A stretch of 36,153 nucleotides of DNA from Rhodospirillaceae bacterium. Lineage in GTDB: Bacteria > Pseudomonadota > Alphaproteobacteria > Rhodospirillales > Rhodospirillaceae. The translations under genes and the position numbers were made by a program. Shown piece by piece: positions 1 to 8,138 of the stretch. The notes below the pieces were generated by a model. It was not told where the DNA came from and did not search any database. It saw nothing but the letters and a program-made list of their open reading frames with translations. How positions within the stretch are numbered: the stretch's first letter is position 1; every line of letters starts with the position of its first letter. The stretch covers positions 1-36,153 of the forward strand of contig SHVO01000013.1 in assembly GCA_009694245.1 (NCBI GenBank). Reading direction: 5' to 3'.

Positions 1-379
1 ACCGATTGTGTGTGATGAACCTTAGCCTATCTAGGGGTTGAAGCCTGACGCGAGGGATCATGATCCATTAGACGAGAAATACGCAATAATGGATCAAAAT
101 TCCCCCGTACTCGCACAATTTTATTTTTGTTGCCACCCAGGCGCCTCCTTGCCCAATAATCCGCGCGCCATAAGGGCCGTTTGCGGAGACGGCGGTCCAC
201 CCCAGGGCGAAGGATATCGCCCATGCGATCGGGAGCAGCTTTCCCGGCCGTACATAAACCGGACAAGAACGGCAGGCATCCGGGCATCGAGCACAGGGAA
301 CACCCTTCTGAAACCAGGATTTGAGATCCTGGCGAGTGGTTGCGTGCCTGATGTCGGTTATGGCCAAGGAAACGAAAAA
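1..379. other. Upstream region without a recognised gene
   Basis: No recognisable gene lies here. The frame of the downstream hydrolase stays open back to an ATG at 38, but the extra 114 residues have no signal peptide or family resemblance and would bury the real secretion signal, so I treat the extension as non-coding. The stretch around 60-140 is more AT-rich than its surroundings. Visible structures are a 12-bp palindrome GGATCATGATCC (55-66) and a short hairpin (314-320 pairing with 326-332, loop TTGAG). No convincing promoter was found. Confidence 0.4.
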
Positions 380-1147
380 ATGAACTTTCTCGATTCGTCG
401 ATCCTGCACGCGATCTTAACGGCGCTGCGCGCCCGCCCGATCATTAGACGCCTGACGCCCCTGGCTGTGGCCGCCGTCCTCGTCATGACCCAAGCCTTTC
501 CCGTCCGCGCCGTAGATATCCCGTCCGATTTCCTGATCGATTTTTCCAGCATCGCGGTCCCCAAGGACGAACTCGTCTGCCTCGCGCTCAACGATTATTG
601 GGAAGCGCGTAGCGAGACCCTGGCGGGGCGCATCGCTGTCGCCCGGGTCGTGCTCAACCGCGCCATGGACCCGCGCTTTCCGTCCAACCTTTGCGATGTG
701 GTCAAACAGAACAAGACCCAGGGTCTGCCGCACCGCTGCCAGTTCTCGTGGTATTGCGATGCCCGGGCCGATGTACCCTACGAGGCTGATCAATGGCGCA
801 CATCGCTCAAGATCGCGACGGCGGTGCTGCAGGTGGATTCCTCGATCCCAGATCCCACCGGCGGAGCGCTCTGGTATCACGCCGACTTCACGCGCCCATC
901 CTGGGCCGCTGAATACGAAACCACCACCATCATCGGTTCACACGTCTTCTACCGCGAGCCCGATAACCAGCGGGGGAAGGCGCCAGTAGAACGCAAGCCG
1001 TTTATCTATCGCATGAATGCGTTTGCCGAGCACGTGGCCCAGCAAAATGCCCGTAACAAGGCCCGAAGCTATGCGGCCGCTGACGGCCCGTCGTCACCCG
1101 TAGCGGTGCAACGCGGCCCCGCTCCGACGCAGCCATTCTCGCGCTGA
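380..1147 (+). CDS. Secreted SleB-type cell wall hydrolase
   Basis: This encodes a 255-residue protein of the SleB/Hydrolase_2 family (PF07486), which cleaves peptidoglycan during cell-wall turnover or spore-cortex lysis in other bacteria. The start at 380 is chosen because AAGGA sits 9 nt upstream and the first 45 residues form a long signal peptide or membrane anchor ending near FPVRA. The catalytic-type domain covers about residues 60-195. It shows the family pattern of CLALNDYWEAR, an RIAVARVVLNR helix, a CQFSW motif and the GALWYHAD motif followed by a W-containing strand and HVFY. The C-terminal 60 residues are basic and low in complexity. The product should act in the periplasm. The last 54 bp overlap the convergent peptidase gene. 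The exact bond cleaved cannot be told from the sequence. Confidence 0.82.
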   Translation: MNFLDSSILHAILTALRARPIIRRLTPLAVAAVLVMTQAFPVRAVDIPSDFLIDFSSIAVPKDELVCLALNDYWEARSETLAGRIAVARVVLNRAMDPRFPSNLCDVVKQNKTQGLPHRCQFSWYCDARADVPYEADQWRTSLKIATAVLQVDSSIPDPTGGALWYHADFTRPSWAAEYETTTIIGSHVFYREPDNQRGKAPVERKPFIYRMNAFAEHVAQQNARNKARSYAAADGPSSPVAVQRGPAPTQPFSR

Positions 1148-1879
1148 AACCCAGTCCAGGTTCGCTCCGCTAATATCCGCTGGGCAATCGTCGAGCAGGC
1201 GCGCGACCGTACGCCAGAATCCCGGACCGTGGTTCATATGCTTGAGGTGAGCGACTTCGTGGGCGGCGACATAAGTCAGCACCGAAGCCGGCGCCAGTAT
1301 CAGCCGCCAGGAAAACGAAAGCTTGCCGTCGCGGCTGCAACTTCCCCACCGCGAGCGGGTATCGCGCACCGACACGCGCGAAATCTTCACGTCGAGTGCC
1401 TTAGCCATGGCGTAAACCGGCGGCGTTAAAGCGCTGCGGGCCTCGGCCTTCAGCCAGTCGCGCAAACGCCGCGCTAAGTGCTCGGGGCGGCCGGCGACGA
1501 CAATCGCCGGCTCGCCTGCGCCATCTTCGCGCCAGACACTGCCGCGAGCTTCCGCCCGGAAGCAAAGAACGTGCTCCTGTCCGCGAAAGGGAATGATCGC
1601 GCCATCGGCGAATGCGATGCGGGCCGGTAGCGCCGCGATGTGCTTAGCAATCCACCCCTGCCGGCTTTTGACAAAGGTCGCCACGGCCTTGTCGCTGACG
1701 CGCGGCGGGCGCACCAGGACGACGCATCCGTTGAAGGGATCAACACGCAGGCTGACACGGCGGGCGCGCGGATTGCTCTGAACCGTAACTCGTGCCGCCA
1801 GCGCGGGATCATCCAAGGCGCCGGCTAGGCTGGTCTCGGTCAGAAGCAAAGCCGCCGGTGCCTTCTCGGTGGCCGGCAT
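1094..1879 (-). CDS. YgjP-type M48-like zinc metallopeptidase (DUF45)
   Basis: This 261-residue protein matches the YgjP/SprT-like DUF45 family (PF01863). The key evidence is HEVAHLKHMNHGPGFW near the C-terminus, with an HExxH zinc motif and a downstream His, preceded by the family hallmark RWGSCSRDGKLSFSWRLIL. No signal peptide is visible, so it is probably cytoplasmic; its substrate is unknown. The ATG at 1879 overlaps the stop of the YcgN-like gene (TGATG), so translation is probably coupled. A longer in-frame start at 1939 would lie inside the upstream gene and adds non-conserved residues. It is the last gene of the ccm-led block. Its 3' end overlaps the convergent cell-wall hydrolase by 54 bp. 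Confidence 0.8.
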   Translation of the reverse strand: MPATEKAPAALLLTETSLAGALDDPALAARVTVQSNPRARRVSLRVDPFNGCVVLVRPPRVSDKAVATFVKSRQGWIAKHIAALPARIAFADGAIIPFRGQEHVLCFRAEARGSVWREDGAGEPAIVVAGRPEHLARRLRDWLKAEARSALTPPVYAMAKALDVKISRVSVRDTRSRWGSCSRDGKLSFSWRLILAPASVLTYVAAHEVAHLKHMNHGPGFWRTVARLLDDCPADISGANLDWVSAREWLRRSGAALHRYG

Positions 1880-2349
1880 CACGGCTTCGACGGCAGGACA
1901 TGCTCTTGCAAGGGGCCGGCGTCGCGTTCCGAGATGCAACGGCGCTGTGCCGATACGCCCGACTCATGGACGCCGTTTGGACCGCCACCGCGCAAGTGAT
2001 GCCACAGTGGAAGGTCCTTGCTCTCCTTCACCAAACGGTAGGCGCAAGTATCCGGTAGCCAGTCGATCTCAGCCAGTGAGTCAGGAGTAAGCACCACACA
2101 ATCGGACACCAGCGCCTTGCGTCGGGGATAGTTGGTGCATCGGCAGCTCTCGGTGTCGAGCAGCCTACAAGCCACATTCGTTTGACGCAGGAGTCCGGAC
2201 GCTTCACGAATCTTATGGAGGCAGCATTTCCCGCAACCGTCACACAGACTTTCCCACTCCTCGGGGCTCATCTCCGCTAGGGCTTTGCTGCGCCAGAAAT
2301 CCGCGGGCGGTGACATCGCCGGCTGTGACATCGCCGGCTGTGACATCAT
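1879..2349 (-). CDS. YcgN-like cysteine-cluster protein (UPF0260)
   Basis: This 156-residue protein belongs to the YcgN/YkgJ-like CxxCxxCC family (PF03692, UPF0260), thought to bind zinc or an iron-sulfur centre; its function is not established. The sequence shows MSPEEWESLCDGCGKCC, then further cysteines in ACRLLDTESCRC, DCV and CAYR, and the family-typical WHHL...GVHESGVS segment near the C-terminus. The first 15 residues are a threefold MSxPA repeat made by a 15-bp DNA repeat, which offers several possible ATG starts (2349, 2346, 2331, 2316). The 2349 start overlaps the SCO stop (ATGA). Its place between a copper chaperone and a peptidase in the ccm block suggests a link to metalloprotein maturation, which is inference only. 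Confidence 0.82.
   Translation of the reverse strand: MMSQPAMSQPAMSPPADFWRSKALAEMSPEEWESLCDGCGKCCLHKIREASGLLRQTNVACRLLDTESCRCTNYPRRKALVSDCVVLTPDSLAEIDWLPDTCAYRLVKESKDLPLWHHLRGGGPNGVHESGVSAQRRCISERDAGPLQEHVLPSKP
2311..2347. repeat. 15-bp tandem repeat at the start of the YcgN-like gene
   Basis: The unit TGACATCGCCGGCTG (plus strand) occurs at 2311-2325 and 2326-2340, followed by a partial unit TGACATC at 2341-2347. Each unit contains an in-frame ATG for the minus-strand gene, so copy-number slippage would add or remove five residues and one start codon without breaking the frame. Confidence 0.85.
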
Positions 2350-2957
2350 GGGGCCAGTTGCCCGAGGCGGCGGGCAATTTCTTCGGCCGTGGCTTCCTTT
2401 TGGAAATGCGCGAGATAGCCGCCGTCGCGGTCCATGAGATAGACGTAGCCGGTGTGGCTTACGGTATAATCACCGGTGTCCTTGCCCTCGCTGTCCTTGA
2501 GGGGTGCTTTGGCCGCGTAAACGCGGTAGCTCTGCGTTGCGACGCGCACTTGATCCACGGTTCCGGTCAGGGCCACAAAGCGCGGATGAAAGTTGGCGAT
2601 GTACGCGCCCAGTACCTCAGGCGAGTCGCGCTCGGGATCGACGGATATGAAAACCGGTTGAACCTTGTCCGCCGCCGGTCCCGCCAGCTCAAGGGCCTGG
2701 GTGACAACCTGCAACACCAGCGGACAAATGTCCGGGCAGCGCGTGAAGCCGAAGAACACCAGGCTGTAGCGGCCCTTGAGATCGGCGTCGGTAACCGTAA
2801 CGCCCTTGCTGTCGACCAGCGTGAACGGGCCGCCGATCGCAACCGTGCCCGTGGCTCCGGTCGTCGACTGCTGTCGGGGCGAGCCCGGTAAATACAGGGC
2901 AAGCACCAGCAACATCGAGGAAAGAATTATGAACGCAACGGCGATGCGTTTGGGCAT
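2346..2957 (-). CDS. SCO1/SenC family copper chaperone
   Basis: This 203-residue, membrane-anchored thioredoxin-fold protein resembles SCO1/SenC/PrrC (PF02630), which delivers copper to the CuA site of cytochrome c oxidase or acts as a thiol reductant. An N-terminal hydrophobic segment (about residues 5-23) would anchor it with the domain in the periplasm. The copper site is visible: RCPDICP (CxxxC) following YSLVFFGFT, and the distal His in VSHTGYVYLMD. The segment FISVDPERDSPE is also family-typical. It lies 44 nt downstream of ccmI and overlaps the YcgN-like gene by 4 nt. This context ties copper loading of a terminal oxidase to cytochrome c assembly. Confidence 0.88.
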   Translation of the reverse strand: MPKRIAVAFIILSSMLLVLALYLPGSPRQQSTTGATGTVAIGGPFTLVDSKGVTVTDADLKGRYSLVFFGFTRCPDICPLVLQVVTQALELAGPAADKVQPVFISVDPERDSPEVLGAYIANFHPRFVALTGTVDQVRVATQSYRVYAAKAPLKDSEGKDTGDYTVSHTGYVYLMDRDGGYLAHFQKEATAEEIARRLGQLAP

Positions 2958-3001
2958 GGGCTGACCCTACACCGCCGCGAAATTCATGCGGGTCCACACC
3001 A

Positions 3002-4399
3002 CTACTTGAGGGCCTCGAGCCGGCGGTCGATATCGGCCTTGAGCGGCGAATCAGCGGGCATTGCCTCTTTCGCCTGGATCAAAAGGGTGCGCGCACCGGT
3101 CTTGTCTCCGACCTTGGCGCGCCCGAGACCCGAGACGTAAAGCGCTTCGGGTTGTTTCGGATTGATTTTCAGAATGGCGATCGCCGCCTCGGTCACGCTA
3201 AGCGGCAGCGCGGCCATGGACTCTGGGTCAACCGTGGTCATCAGCGAGGCCATGTACTGCAATTTTGGCTCGACGTCGCCGGGTTTCAGGTCGCTGGCCT
3301 TGTCATAGGCTTTCTTCGCACCGTCGTAGTTCTTCAAGACGGTGTACGAGCGTCCCAGCATCAGCCAGCCGTTATAGTCATCGGGGCTTTTCTCAAGACG
3401 CGTGGCCAAGCCTGCGACCATCTCCTCAACCTTCTTCGCCGCTTCCGGCGACATCTGGCCGGGGGCGCTGGGCGCGTTGGGACGAATTGCCACGGCCATT
3501 GGCGGAGCCGAGGCTTGCACGCGCGCCAAGGCCAGTTCCTCAGGGGCGACAAAGTCAATCGCGTGTTTCGGAAGAATTGTCGATGTCTCGACCTTGGCCT
3601 CTTTCGCGACCCCGGCCATCTGCTCATTCACCATTTCGCGCCACGGCGCATCGGCCGGAGCGGTCGCCGTCAATTCCTTCCAAACCGCGATGGCATCCTT
3701 AGGCTGTTGTTTGTCGACATGTTCCAGGCCCAAATAGAAGCGTGATCGGAACTCGCTCCGGTCGAGACTTAAGGCCTTGACGAAGGCATCGTGGGCCTCT
3801 TTGTTCACGCGGCCGTCCGCACCGAAAACGATGGCCTCGCCGTAGCTTGAGAAGTTGAAGGCATCGGGTTCAAGGGCCAGAACCTGTTTATAGGTGGTCA
3901 CGGCATCGGCAAAACGCCCTAGCCGGGTATAGGTGCGGGCCAGCAGGGCAACGGCCTCGATGTCGTTGGGTGTCTTTGCGACCTTCGCGGCCAATTGCGC
4001 GACCATTTTTTCGATTTCCGCGGCGCCGCCATTGGCTTCGGCGGCGGCCAGGTCGGGCGTGCCGACTTGTAAGTAAATTCCGCCGGCCAGCAGCGGCACG
4101 GCCAGGGCGACGGCAATCGCAGCGAGCGCGCGACGGGGCGGCGGAGAAGCCGGTGCCGGCTCGAACGGGGTCCTGCTCGCGGCCAGGATACGCCGCTGGA
4201 TCTCAAGCCGGGCGGCGGCGGCTTCGGCGTCGTTCAGAACGCCCCGGGCCACCTCGCGATCCACCTCCTTCAGCTGGTCCTGGAAAACCGTCAAGTCATA
4301 GGCGGCACGGTCGTAGGCCGCAGCGGGCTTCTTCAACAGGGGCCACAGTAGGGCGGCGGTGGCGGCCAGTGCGATCAGCGCGAACATCAACCAGATCAT
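3002..4399 (-). CDS. ccmI: Cytochrome c biogenesis protein CcmI (TPR)
   Basis: This 465-residue protein fits CcmI (CycH), the apocytochrome c chaperone of system I, which presents the CxxCH segment to CcmFH. There is an N-terminal membrane segment (about residues 2-20) and then the CcmI-typical YDLTVFQDQLKEVDREVARG coiled region. A second membrane helix lies near residues 88-110, followed by TPR repeats including AVALLARTYTRLGRFADAVT and WLMLGRSYTVLKNYDGAKKA. The C-terminal domain probably binds apocytochrome in the periplasm. Its ATG overlaps the ccmH stop (ATGA). The length is within the range of alphaproteobacterial CcmI. Confidence rests on architecture and context more than on residues unique to CcmI. 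Confidence 0.9.
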   Translation of the reverse strand: MIWLMFALIALAATAALLWPLLKKPAAAYDRAAYDLTVFQDQLKEVDREVARGVLNDAEAAAARLEIQRRILAASRTPFEPAPASPPPRRALAAIAVALAVPLLAGGIYLQVGTPDLAAAEANGGAAEIEKMVAQLAAKVAKTPNDIEAVALLARTYTRLGRFADAVTTYKQVLALEPDAFNFSSYGEAIVFGADGRVNKEAHDAFVKALSLDRSEFRSRFYLGLEHVDKQQPKDAIAVWKELTATAPADAPWREMVNEQMAGVAKEAKVETSTILPKHAIDFVAPEELALARVQASAPPMAVAIRPNAPSAPGQMSPEAAKKVEEMVAGLATRLEKSPDDYNGWLMLGRSYTVLKNYDGAKKAYDKASDLKPGDVEPKLQYMASLMTTVDPESMAALPLSVTEAAIAILKINPKQPEALYVSGLGRAKVGDKTGARTLLIQAKEAMPADSPLKADIDRRLEALK

Positions 4400-4857
4400 G
4401 GCGTCTTTTCTCCGTGCTCAGTGAGGGATGCGACGATCGCTCGTTCTTCGGGTGTCAACGGGTCTGGAACGTCGTCGCCCTTGCGAAGGCGCCTGGCAAC
4501 GACCAAGCCGCCGAGCAGCAGGATCACAAAGGGCCCGATCCACAAAGCCAGCGTGCTGTTCATGAATCGGGGCCTGAGGCGCACATAATCGCCGTAACGG
4601 CTGACCATATACGCGAAGATCTGATCGTTGCTGTCGCCGACTTGCAGGCGTTCGCGTACCAGCACGCGCATGTCGCGCGCGATCCCGGCACCGGACTCGT
4701 CGATGGTTTCGTTTTGGCATTGCACACAGCGCAGCTCCTTGCTGATCGCGCGCGCACGCGCTTCCAGCGCCGGATCCTTGAGCATTTCCCGTGGTTCGAC
4801 GGCGACCGCCAGGCCCGATACGAAAAGTGCCGCGAGGAGGAGGGAAAGTGGTTTCAT
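4396..4857 (-). CDS. ccmH: Cytochrome c maturation protein CcmH
   Basis: CcmH is a periplasmic, membrane-anchored thiol oxidoreductase that reduces the apocytochrome c haem-binding cysteines. This 153-residue protein has a signal peptide (residues 1-20), then the diagnostic ELRCVQCQNETIDES motif with the redox LRCxxCQ pair. A C-terminal membrane helix WIGPFVILLLGG and a basic cytoplasmic tail follow. The segment IFAYMVSRYGDYVRLRP is also strongly conserved in CcmH/CycL. This is the short CcmH, without fused TPRs, because ccmI is separate. It overlaps both ccmG (stop TGA at 4856-4854) and ccmI by 4 nt. Confidence 0.95.
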   Translation of the reverse strand: MKPLSLLLAALFVSGLAVAVEPREMLKDPALEARARAISKELRCVQCQNETIDESGAGIARDMRVLVRERLQVGDSNDQIFAYMVSRYGDYVRLRPRFMNSTLALWIGPFVILLLGGLVVARRLRKGDDVPDPLTPEERAIVASLTEHGEKTP

Positions 4858-5435
4858 TTTTTGAGCTGTTCAATCAGTGGCTTGATCTTGGTGCGCCAGT
4901 CTTCCTGGGTGATAGGACCGGTTTGCTTGTAGCGAATGATCCCTTGCTTATCGATGAGAAAGGTCTCCGGCGCTAACACAACACCAAACGCAATTGCGGC
5001 TTTGCTGCGCGGGTCCTGGCCGATCTTGGCATAGGGATCGCCGCGCTCGGCCAGCCACGCCAGGCTGCGATCGGGATCGTCGCGCCAGGCGATGCCGTGG
5101 ATCGGCACATCGCCGCTCTTGGCTATCTCCAATAGCACCGGATGCTCGACGAGACAGGCGATGCACCACGAGCCCCAGACATTGATCAAGCTGACTTCGC
5201 CCTTCAGCTCGTCGCTGTTCATGGCCTGACCGCGTCCCGGCAAGGGCGGCAGGTCGAAGGCCGGCAGCGGCGTATTCAAAAGCACGGTCGGGATCAGGCT
5301 CGGGTCGAGGCCCCGTTCGACGTCGACGAGGCGCTTTGTGAAGACGCCGCCCAGAGCCAGAATCAATACTAGCGGCAGCAGGTAGGGCCAGCGCCGGACG
5401 AACGGAACGGCTTGCGATGTGCCTGGACCGGGCAT
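4854..5435 (-). CDS. ccmG: Thiol:disulfide oxidoreductase CcmG/DsbE
   Basis: CcmG keeps the apocytochrome thiols reduced before haem ligation. The 193-residue reading starts at the ATG at 5435, two bases after the ccmF stop; a longer open frame upstream runs antiparallel through ccmF in the wrong frame and is spurious. An N-terminal membrane helix (about residues 16-33) precedes a thioredoxin fold. The active site WGSWCIACLVEHP carries the CxxC pair (Cys-Ile-Ala-Cys), an unusual dipeptide for CcmG. The cis-Pro region reads GVVLAPETFLID, where most CcmG proteins have GVxGxPET. The C-terminus overlaps ccmH by 4 nt. Confidence 0.92.
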   Translation of the reverse strand: MPGPGTSQAVPFVRRWPYLLPLVLILALGGVFTKRLVDVERGLDPSLIPTVLLNTPLPAFDLPPLPGRGQAMNSDELKGEVSLINVWGSWCIACLVEHPVLLEIAKSGDVPIHGIAWRDDPDRSLAWLAERGDPYAKIGQDPRSKAAIAFGVVLAPETFLIDKQGIIRYKQTGPITQEDWRTKIKPLIEQLKK

Positions 5436-5437
5436 AG

Positions 5438-7432
5438 TCACTCCGCCGCGGCTGCTTGAGGAACCGCCATTGCCGCCGGCGTGGCGCGCTTCGGGGCGCC
5501 GACGCGGTGTTTGCGGTCGGTCAGTGACACCAAGCCGCCAAAGGCCATGAGCAGCACGCCGTACCACAGGAACGGTACCAGCGGCTGATAGTAGTAACGC
5601 GTGACAAACGCCCCTTCGGCCCCTTGTGCCTCGCCGAGTGCCACGTAAAGATCGGCGAAGAAGGTCGTGTGGATCGAAGTAAAAGTGGTTTGCTGGGGCG
5701 GCTGGAGATAGGAGCGCAGCTCGGGGTGCATGGTCGCAATCTCGCGCCCATTTCTCGAGACCACGATGGTCGCCTGTCCGGCATCGTAGTTCGGGCCCTT
5801 GACCATGTTCACGCCCGAGAATGTCATTGTGTAGCCGGCGATCTCGACGGTTTGGCCCGGTGACTGGGTCTGGATGCGCTCTTGTTTCCAGGCGGCCGCG
5901 CCGCTGACACCGGCGATCAGTACGGCCATGCCGATGTGGGCCATAGTCATGCCATGGGCCGCGCGCGGCAGATTGCTGATGCGTTGCCAGGTTCCGGCAC
6001 GTGTGGCTTTCACGCGGTCGAGCCATTCGCTCAAGCTTGCGACCGCGAGCCAGGCCGCCATGGCCAGCCCGCCCGCGCCGGCGATGTCCACAACGCGCAC
6101 ACCGTTGATGAGCAGGGACAAGGCGCCCATGGCTACGGCGGCAGCCGCCGCGATTTTCAAGCGCGACAGCGCACCGGCAAGATCGCCGCGCTTCCAGGCC
6201 AGCCGCGGTCCAATGGCCATGGCGATGATCAAGGGAATCATCAAGGGCACGAATACGCCATTAAAGTAGGGTGGTCCCACCGAGATTTTGTTCTCGCTGA
6301 GGACCTCGGTGAAGAGCGGATACAGCGTGCCCAGGAGAACCGTCGCGGCGGCGGTGCTGAGCAGGAGGTTGTTGATGACCAATCCGCCTTCGCGCGAAAT
6401 CGGTGCGAACAGTCCGCCGCCTTCAAGATGTGGCGCACGCACCGCGTAGAGGATGAACGATCCCCCGATGGCCACGGTCAGCAACACCAGGATGAAGATG
6501 CCGCGCGCGGGGTCGCTGGCAAAAGTGTGCACCGAAGTCAGAGCGCCCGAGCGCACGATGAAGGTGCCGAGCAGCGCCAGCGAAAACGTGATGATGGCAA
6601 GCAAGATTGTCCAGCTCTTGAGGGCCTCGCGCTTCTCCACAACAATCGCCGAATGCAAGAGCGCCGTGCCCGTAAGCCAGGGAATGAACGAAGCATTTTC
6701 AACCGGATCCCAATACCACCAACCGCCCCAGCCCAAGGTGTAATAGGCCCACCAGCTGCCCAGGCCGATGCCGGTGGTCAGAAACATCCAAGCCGCGAGG
6801 GTCCAGGGCCGCACCCAGCGCGCCCAGGCGGCATCGACACGGCCTTCGATCAGCGCGGCCACGGCAAAGGAAAATGCCATCGAGAAGCCGACGTAGCCCA
6901 TGTAAAGAATCGGCGGATGCATGGCGAGCCCCGGGTCCTGCAGCGCGGGGTTGAGGCCCATGCCCTCTTCCGGTGTCGGCAGTATGCGCAGGAAAGGGTT
7001 GGACGTGAACAATAGGAAGGCGAGGAATCCCACGCCGATCATGCCCTGCACGGCCAAAGCACGGGCCTTCAAGGCCGGCGGCAGACTACCGCCGAAGACG
7101 GCAACGCTAGCGCCGAAAACCGCAAGGATGCTGACCCACAGCACCAGCGAGCCCTCGTGATTTCCCCAGACACCGCTGATTTTGTAAAGCAGCGGTTTGG
7201 CGGTGTGCGAATGCTGGTAGGCCAGGGTCACCGAAAAATCCGACACCACGAAGGCGTGGATCAGGGTCGCGAAGGCCGTCAAAATGAGCGCCAATTGAAC
7301 CAGCGCCGCCGGGCTTGCCACGGCCATCCAGGCGGCATTGCCGCGCGCGGCACCCACCAGCGGAACGATCGATTGAATCAGCGCCACCACCAGAGCGAGG
7401 GCGAGGGCGAAATGGCCAATTTCTATGATCAT
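5438..7432 (-). CDS. ccmF: Haem lyase subunit CcmF
   Basis: CcmF is the large polytopic subunit of the cytochrome c synthetase that attaches haem to apocytochrome. The 664-residue length is normal for the family. The tryptophan-rich WWD motif is clear (WGGWWYWDPVENASF, about residue 230), as is the early GVWGNHEGSLVLWV segment. Many hydrophobic helices run through the protein (about 14-15 by eye), and a large periplasmic loop precedes the last helix. It begins 8 nt downstream of ccmE and ends 2 nt before ccmG, so it is an internal gene of the same transcript. Confidence 0.96.
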   Translation of the reverse strand: MIIEIGHFALALALVVALIQSIVPLVGAARGNAAWMAVASPAALVQLALILTAFATLIHAFVVSDFSVTLAYQHSHTAKPLLYKISGVWGNHEGSLVLWVSILAVFGASVAVFGGSLPPALKARALAVQGMIGVGFLAFLLFTSNPFLRILPTPEEGMGLNPALQDPGLAMHPPILYMGYVGFSMAFSFAVAALIEGRVDAAWARWVRPWTLAAWMFLTTGIGLGSWWAYYTLGWGGWWYWDPVENASFIPWLTGTALLHSAIVVEKREALKSWTILLAIITFSLALLGTFIVRSGALTSVHTFASDPARGIFILVLLTVAIGGSFILYAVRAPHLEGGGLFAPISREGGLVINNLLLSTAAATVLLGTLYPLFTEVLSENKISVGPPYFNGVFVPLMIPLIIAMAIGPRLAWKRGDLAGALSRLKIAAAAAVAMGALSLLINGVRVVDIAGAGGLAMAAWLAVASLSEWLDRVKATRAGTWQRISNLPRAAHGMTMAHIGMAVLIAGVSGAAAWKQERIQTQSPGQTVEIAGYTMTFSGVNMVKGPNYDAGQATIVVSRNGREIATMHPELRSYLQPPQQTTFTSIHTTFFADLYVALGEAQGAEGAFVTRYYYQPLVPFLWYGVLLMAFGGLVSLTDRKHRVGAPKRATPAAMAVPQAAAAE

Positions 7433-7440
7433 CCGAGGAC

Positions 7441-7953
7441 CTAAGGGTTGGTTGTGTTTGGGCTGGCCGGCGTCGTCGATGTCGGCTTCAAGTTGTTGGC
7501 CGGCATCCCGCTTTGGGTTGCCCCGCCTTCGTTCCAGCGCCCGCTCTTCTTGAGGGCGTCGGCGACTTCACGCGGCATGTAATTCTCGTCGTGTTTGGCC
7601 AGCACTTCGCTGGCGATGAAGACGCCGCCCGGTTCCATTCTGCCTTCGGCAATGACGCCCTGGCCCTCGCGGAACAAATCCGGCAGCAGGCCGCGATATT
7701 GCACTTTCAGCGTCGATGACAGATCGGTCACGGAAAAGCTGATGTCCTCGCCGTTCTTGACCAGGCTCCCGGCTTCAACCAGTCCGCCGACACGAAAGCG
7801 TTGTTCAGGAGCCAGGTGGCGTGTGGTCACTTCGCTGGGGCTGAAGAAAAACACGATGTTGTCTTGAAAGGCCGTCAGCACCAACGCTGCGCCCACTCCG
7901 AAGCCCAAGAGGCCGAGTACGACGAAATACAGGCGCTGGCGCTTACGGGTCAT
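7441..7953 (-). CDS. ccmE: Haem chaperone CcmE
   Basis: CcmE receives haem from CcmABCD in the periplasm, binds it covalently and passes it to CcmF. The 170-residue protein starts with MTRKRQRLYF at 7953, a basic stretch before a single membrane anchor. The longer open frame lacks conservation and overlaps ccmD. The OB-fold domain includes FRVGGLVEAGSLVK, FSVTD and the haem-binding site AKHDENYMP (HxxxY type, His ligating haem). The C-terminus is a low-complexity Thr/Pro/Asn tail. Its ATG overlaps the ccmD stop as ATGA. Confidence 0.96.
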   Translation of the reverse strand: MTRKRQRLYFVVLGLLGFGVGAALVLTAFQDNIVFFFSPSEVTTRHLAPEQRFRVGGLVEAGSLVKNGEDISFSVTDLSSTLKVQYRGLLPDLFREGQGVIAEGRMEPGGVFIASEVLAKHDENYMPREVADALKKSGRWNEGGATQSGMPANNLKPTSTTPASPNTTNP

Positions 7954-8138
7954 GACGAGCTTCCCTCCCCGCGTCGCGCATCGCGCAGGGTCTCGAATTC
8001 GTGTCGGCGGGTCTTCAAATCGCGCAGCGTAAAGAACAAGATCCCGCTCAAAGCGGCCGTAGCAAGTCCATAGGCCGGCCATACCCAGGCCGCGTAGCCG
8101 CCCATGTCGAGAAATTTCAGGATTGATTCCACGGTCAT
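7950..8138 (-). CDS. ccmD: Haem exporter accessory protein CcmD
   Basis: CcmD is a very small single-span membrane protein that stabilises CcmC-CcmE and is needed to release holo-CcmE from CcmABC. This 62-residue ORF has one hydrophobic helix (about residues 15-38) that starts with the family-typical MGGYAAWVWPAYG. A charged cytoplasmic tail RDLKTRRHEFETLR follows. It is fitted exactly between ccmC and ccmE, with TAATG and ATGA overlaps at its two ends. Size, motif and position make the call secure despite the short length. Confidence 0.93.
   Translation of the reverse strand: MTVESILKFLDMGGYAAWVWPAYGLATAALSGILFFTLRDLKTRRHEFETLRDARRGEGSSS

Noticed and set aside
38-379. Long N-terminal extension of the cell-wall hydrolase frame
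   Set aside because: The 114 extra residues are unlike any family, would sit before a clear signal peptide, and a good ribosome site stands before the ATG at 380.
68-409. Minus-strand ORF with hydrophobic segments
   Set aside because: No ribosome site or family pattern, and it overlaps the real hydrolase start; its hydrophobic stretch looks accidental.
5436-6026. Extended CcmG frame reading into ccmF
   Set aside because: The extra N-terminal part lies in the wrong frame of ccmF, and the ATG at 5435 gives a normal membrane anchor.
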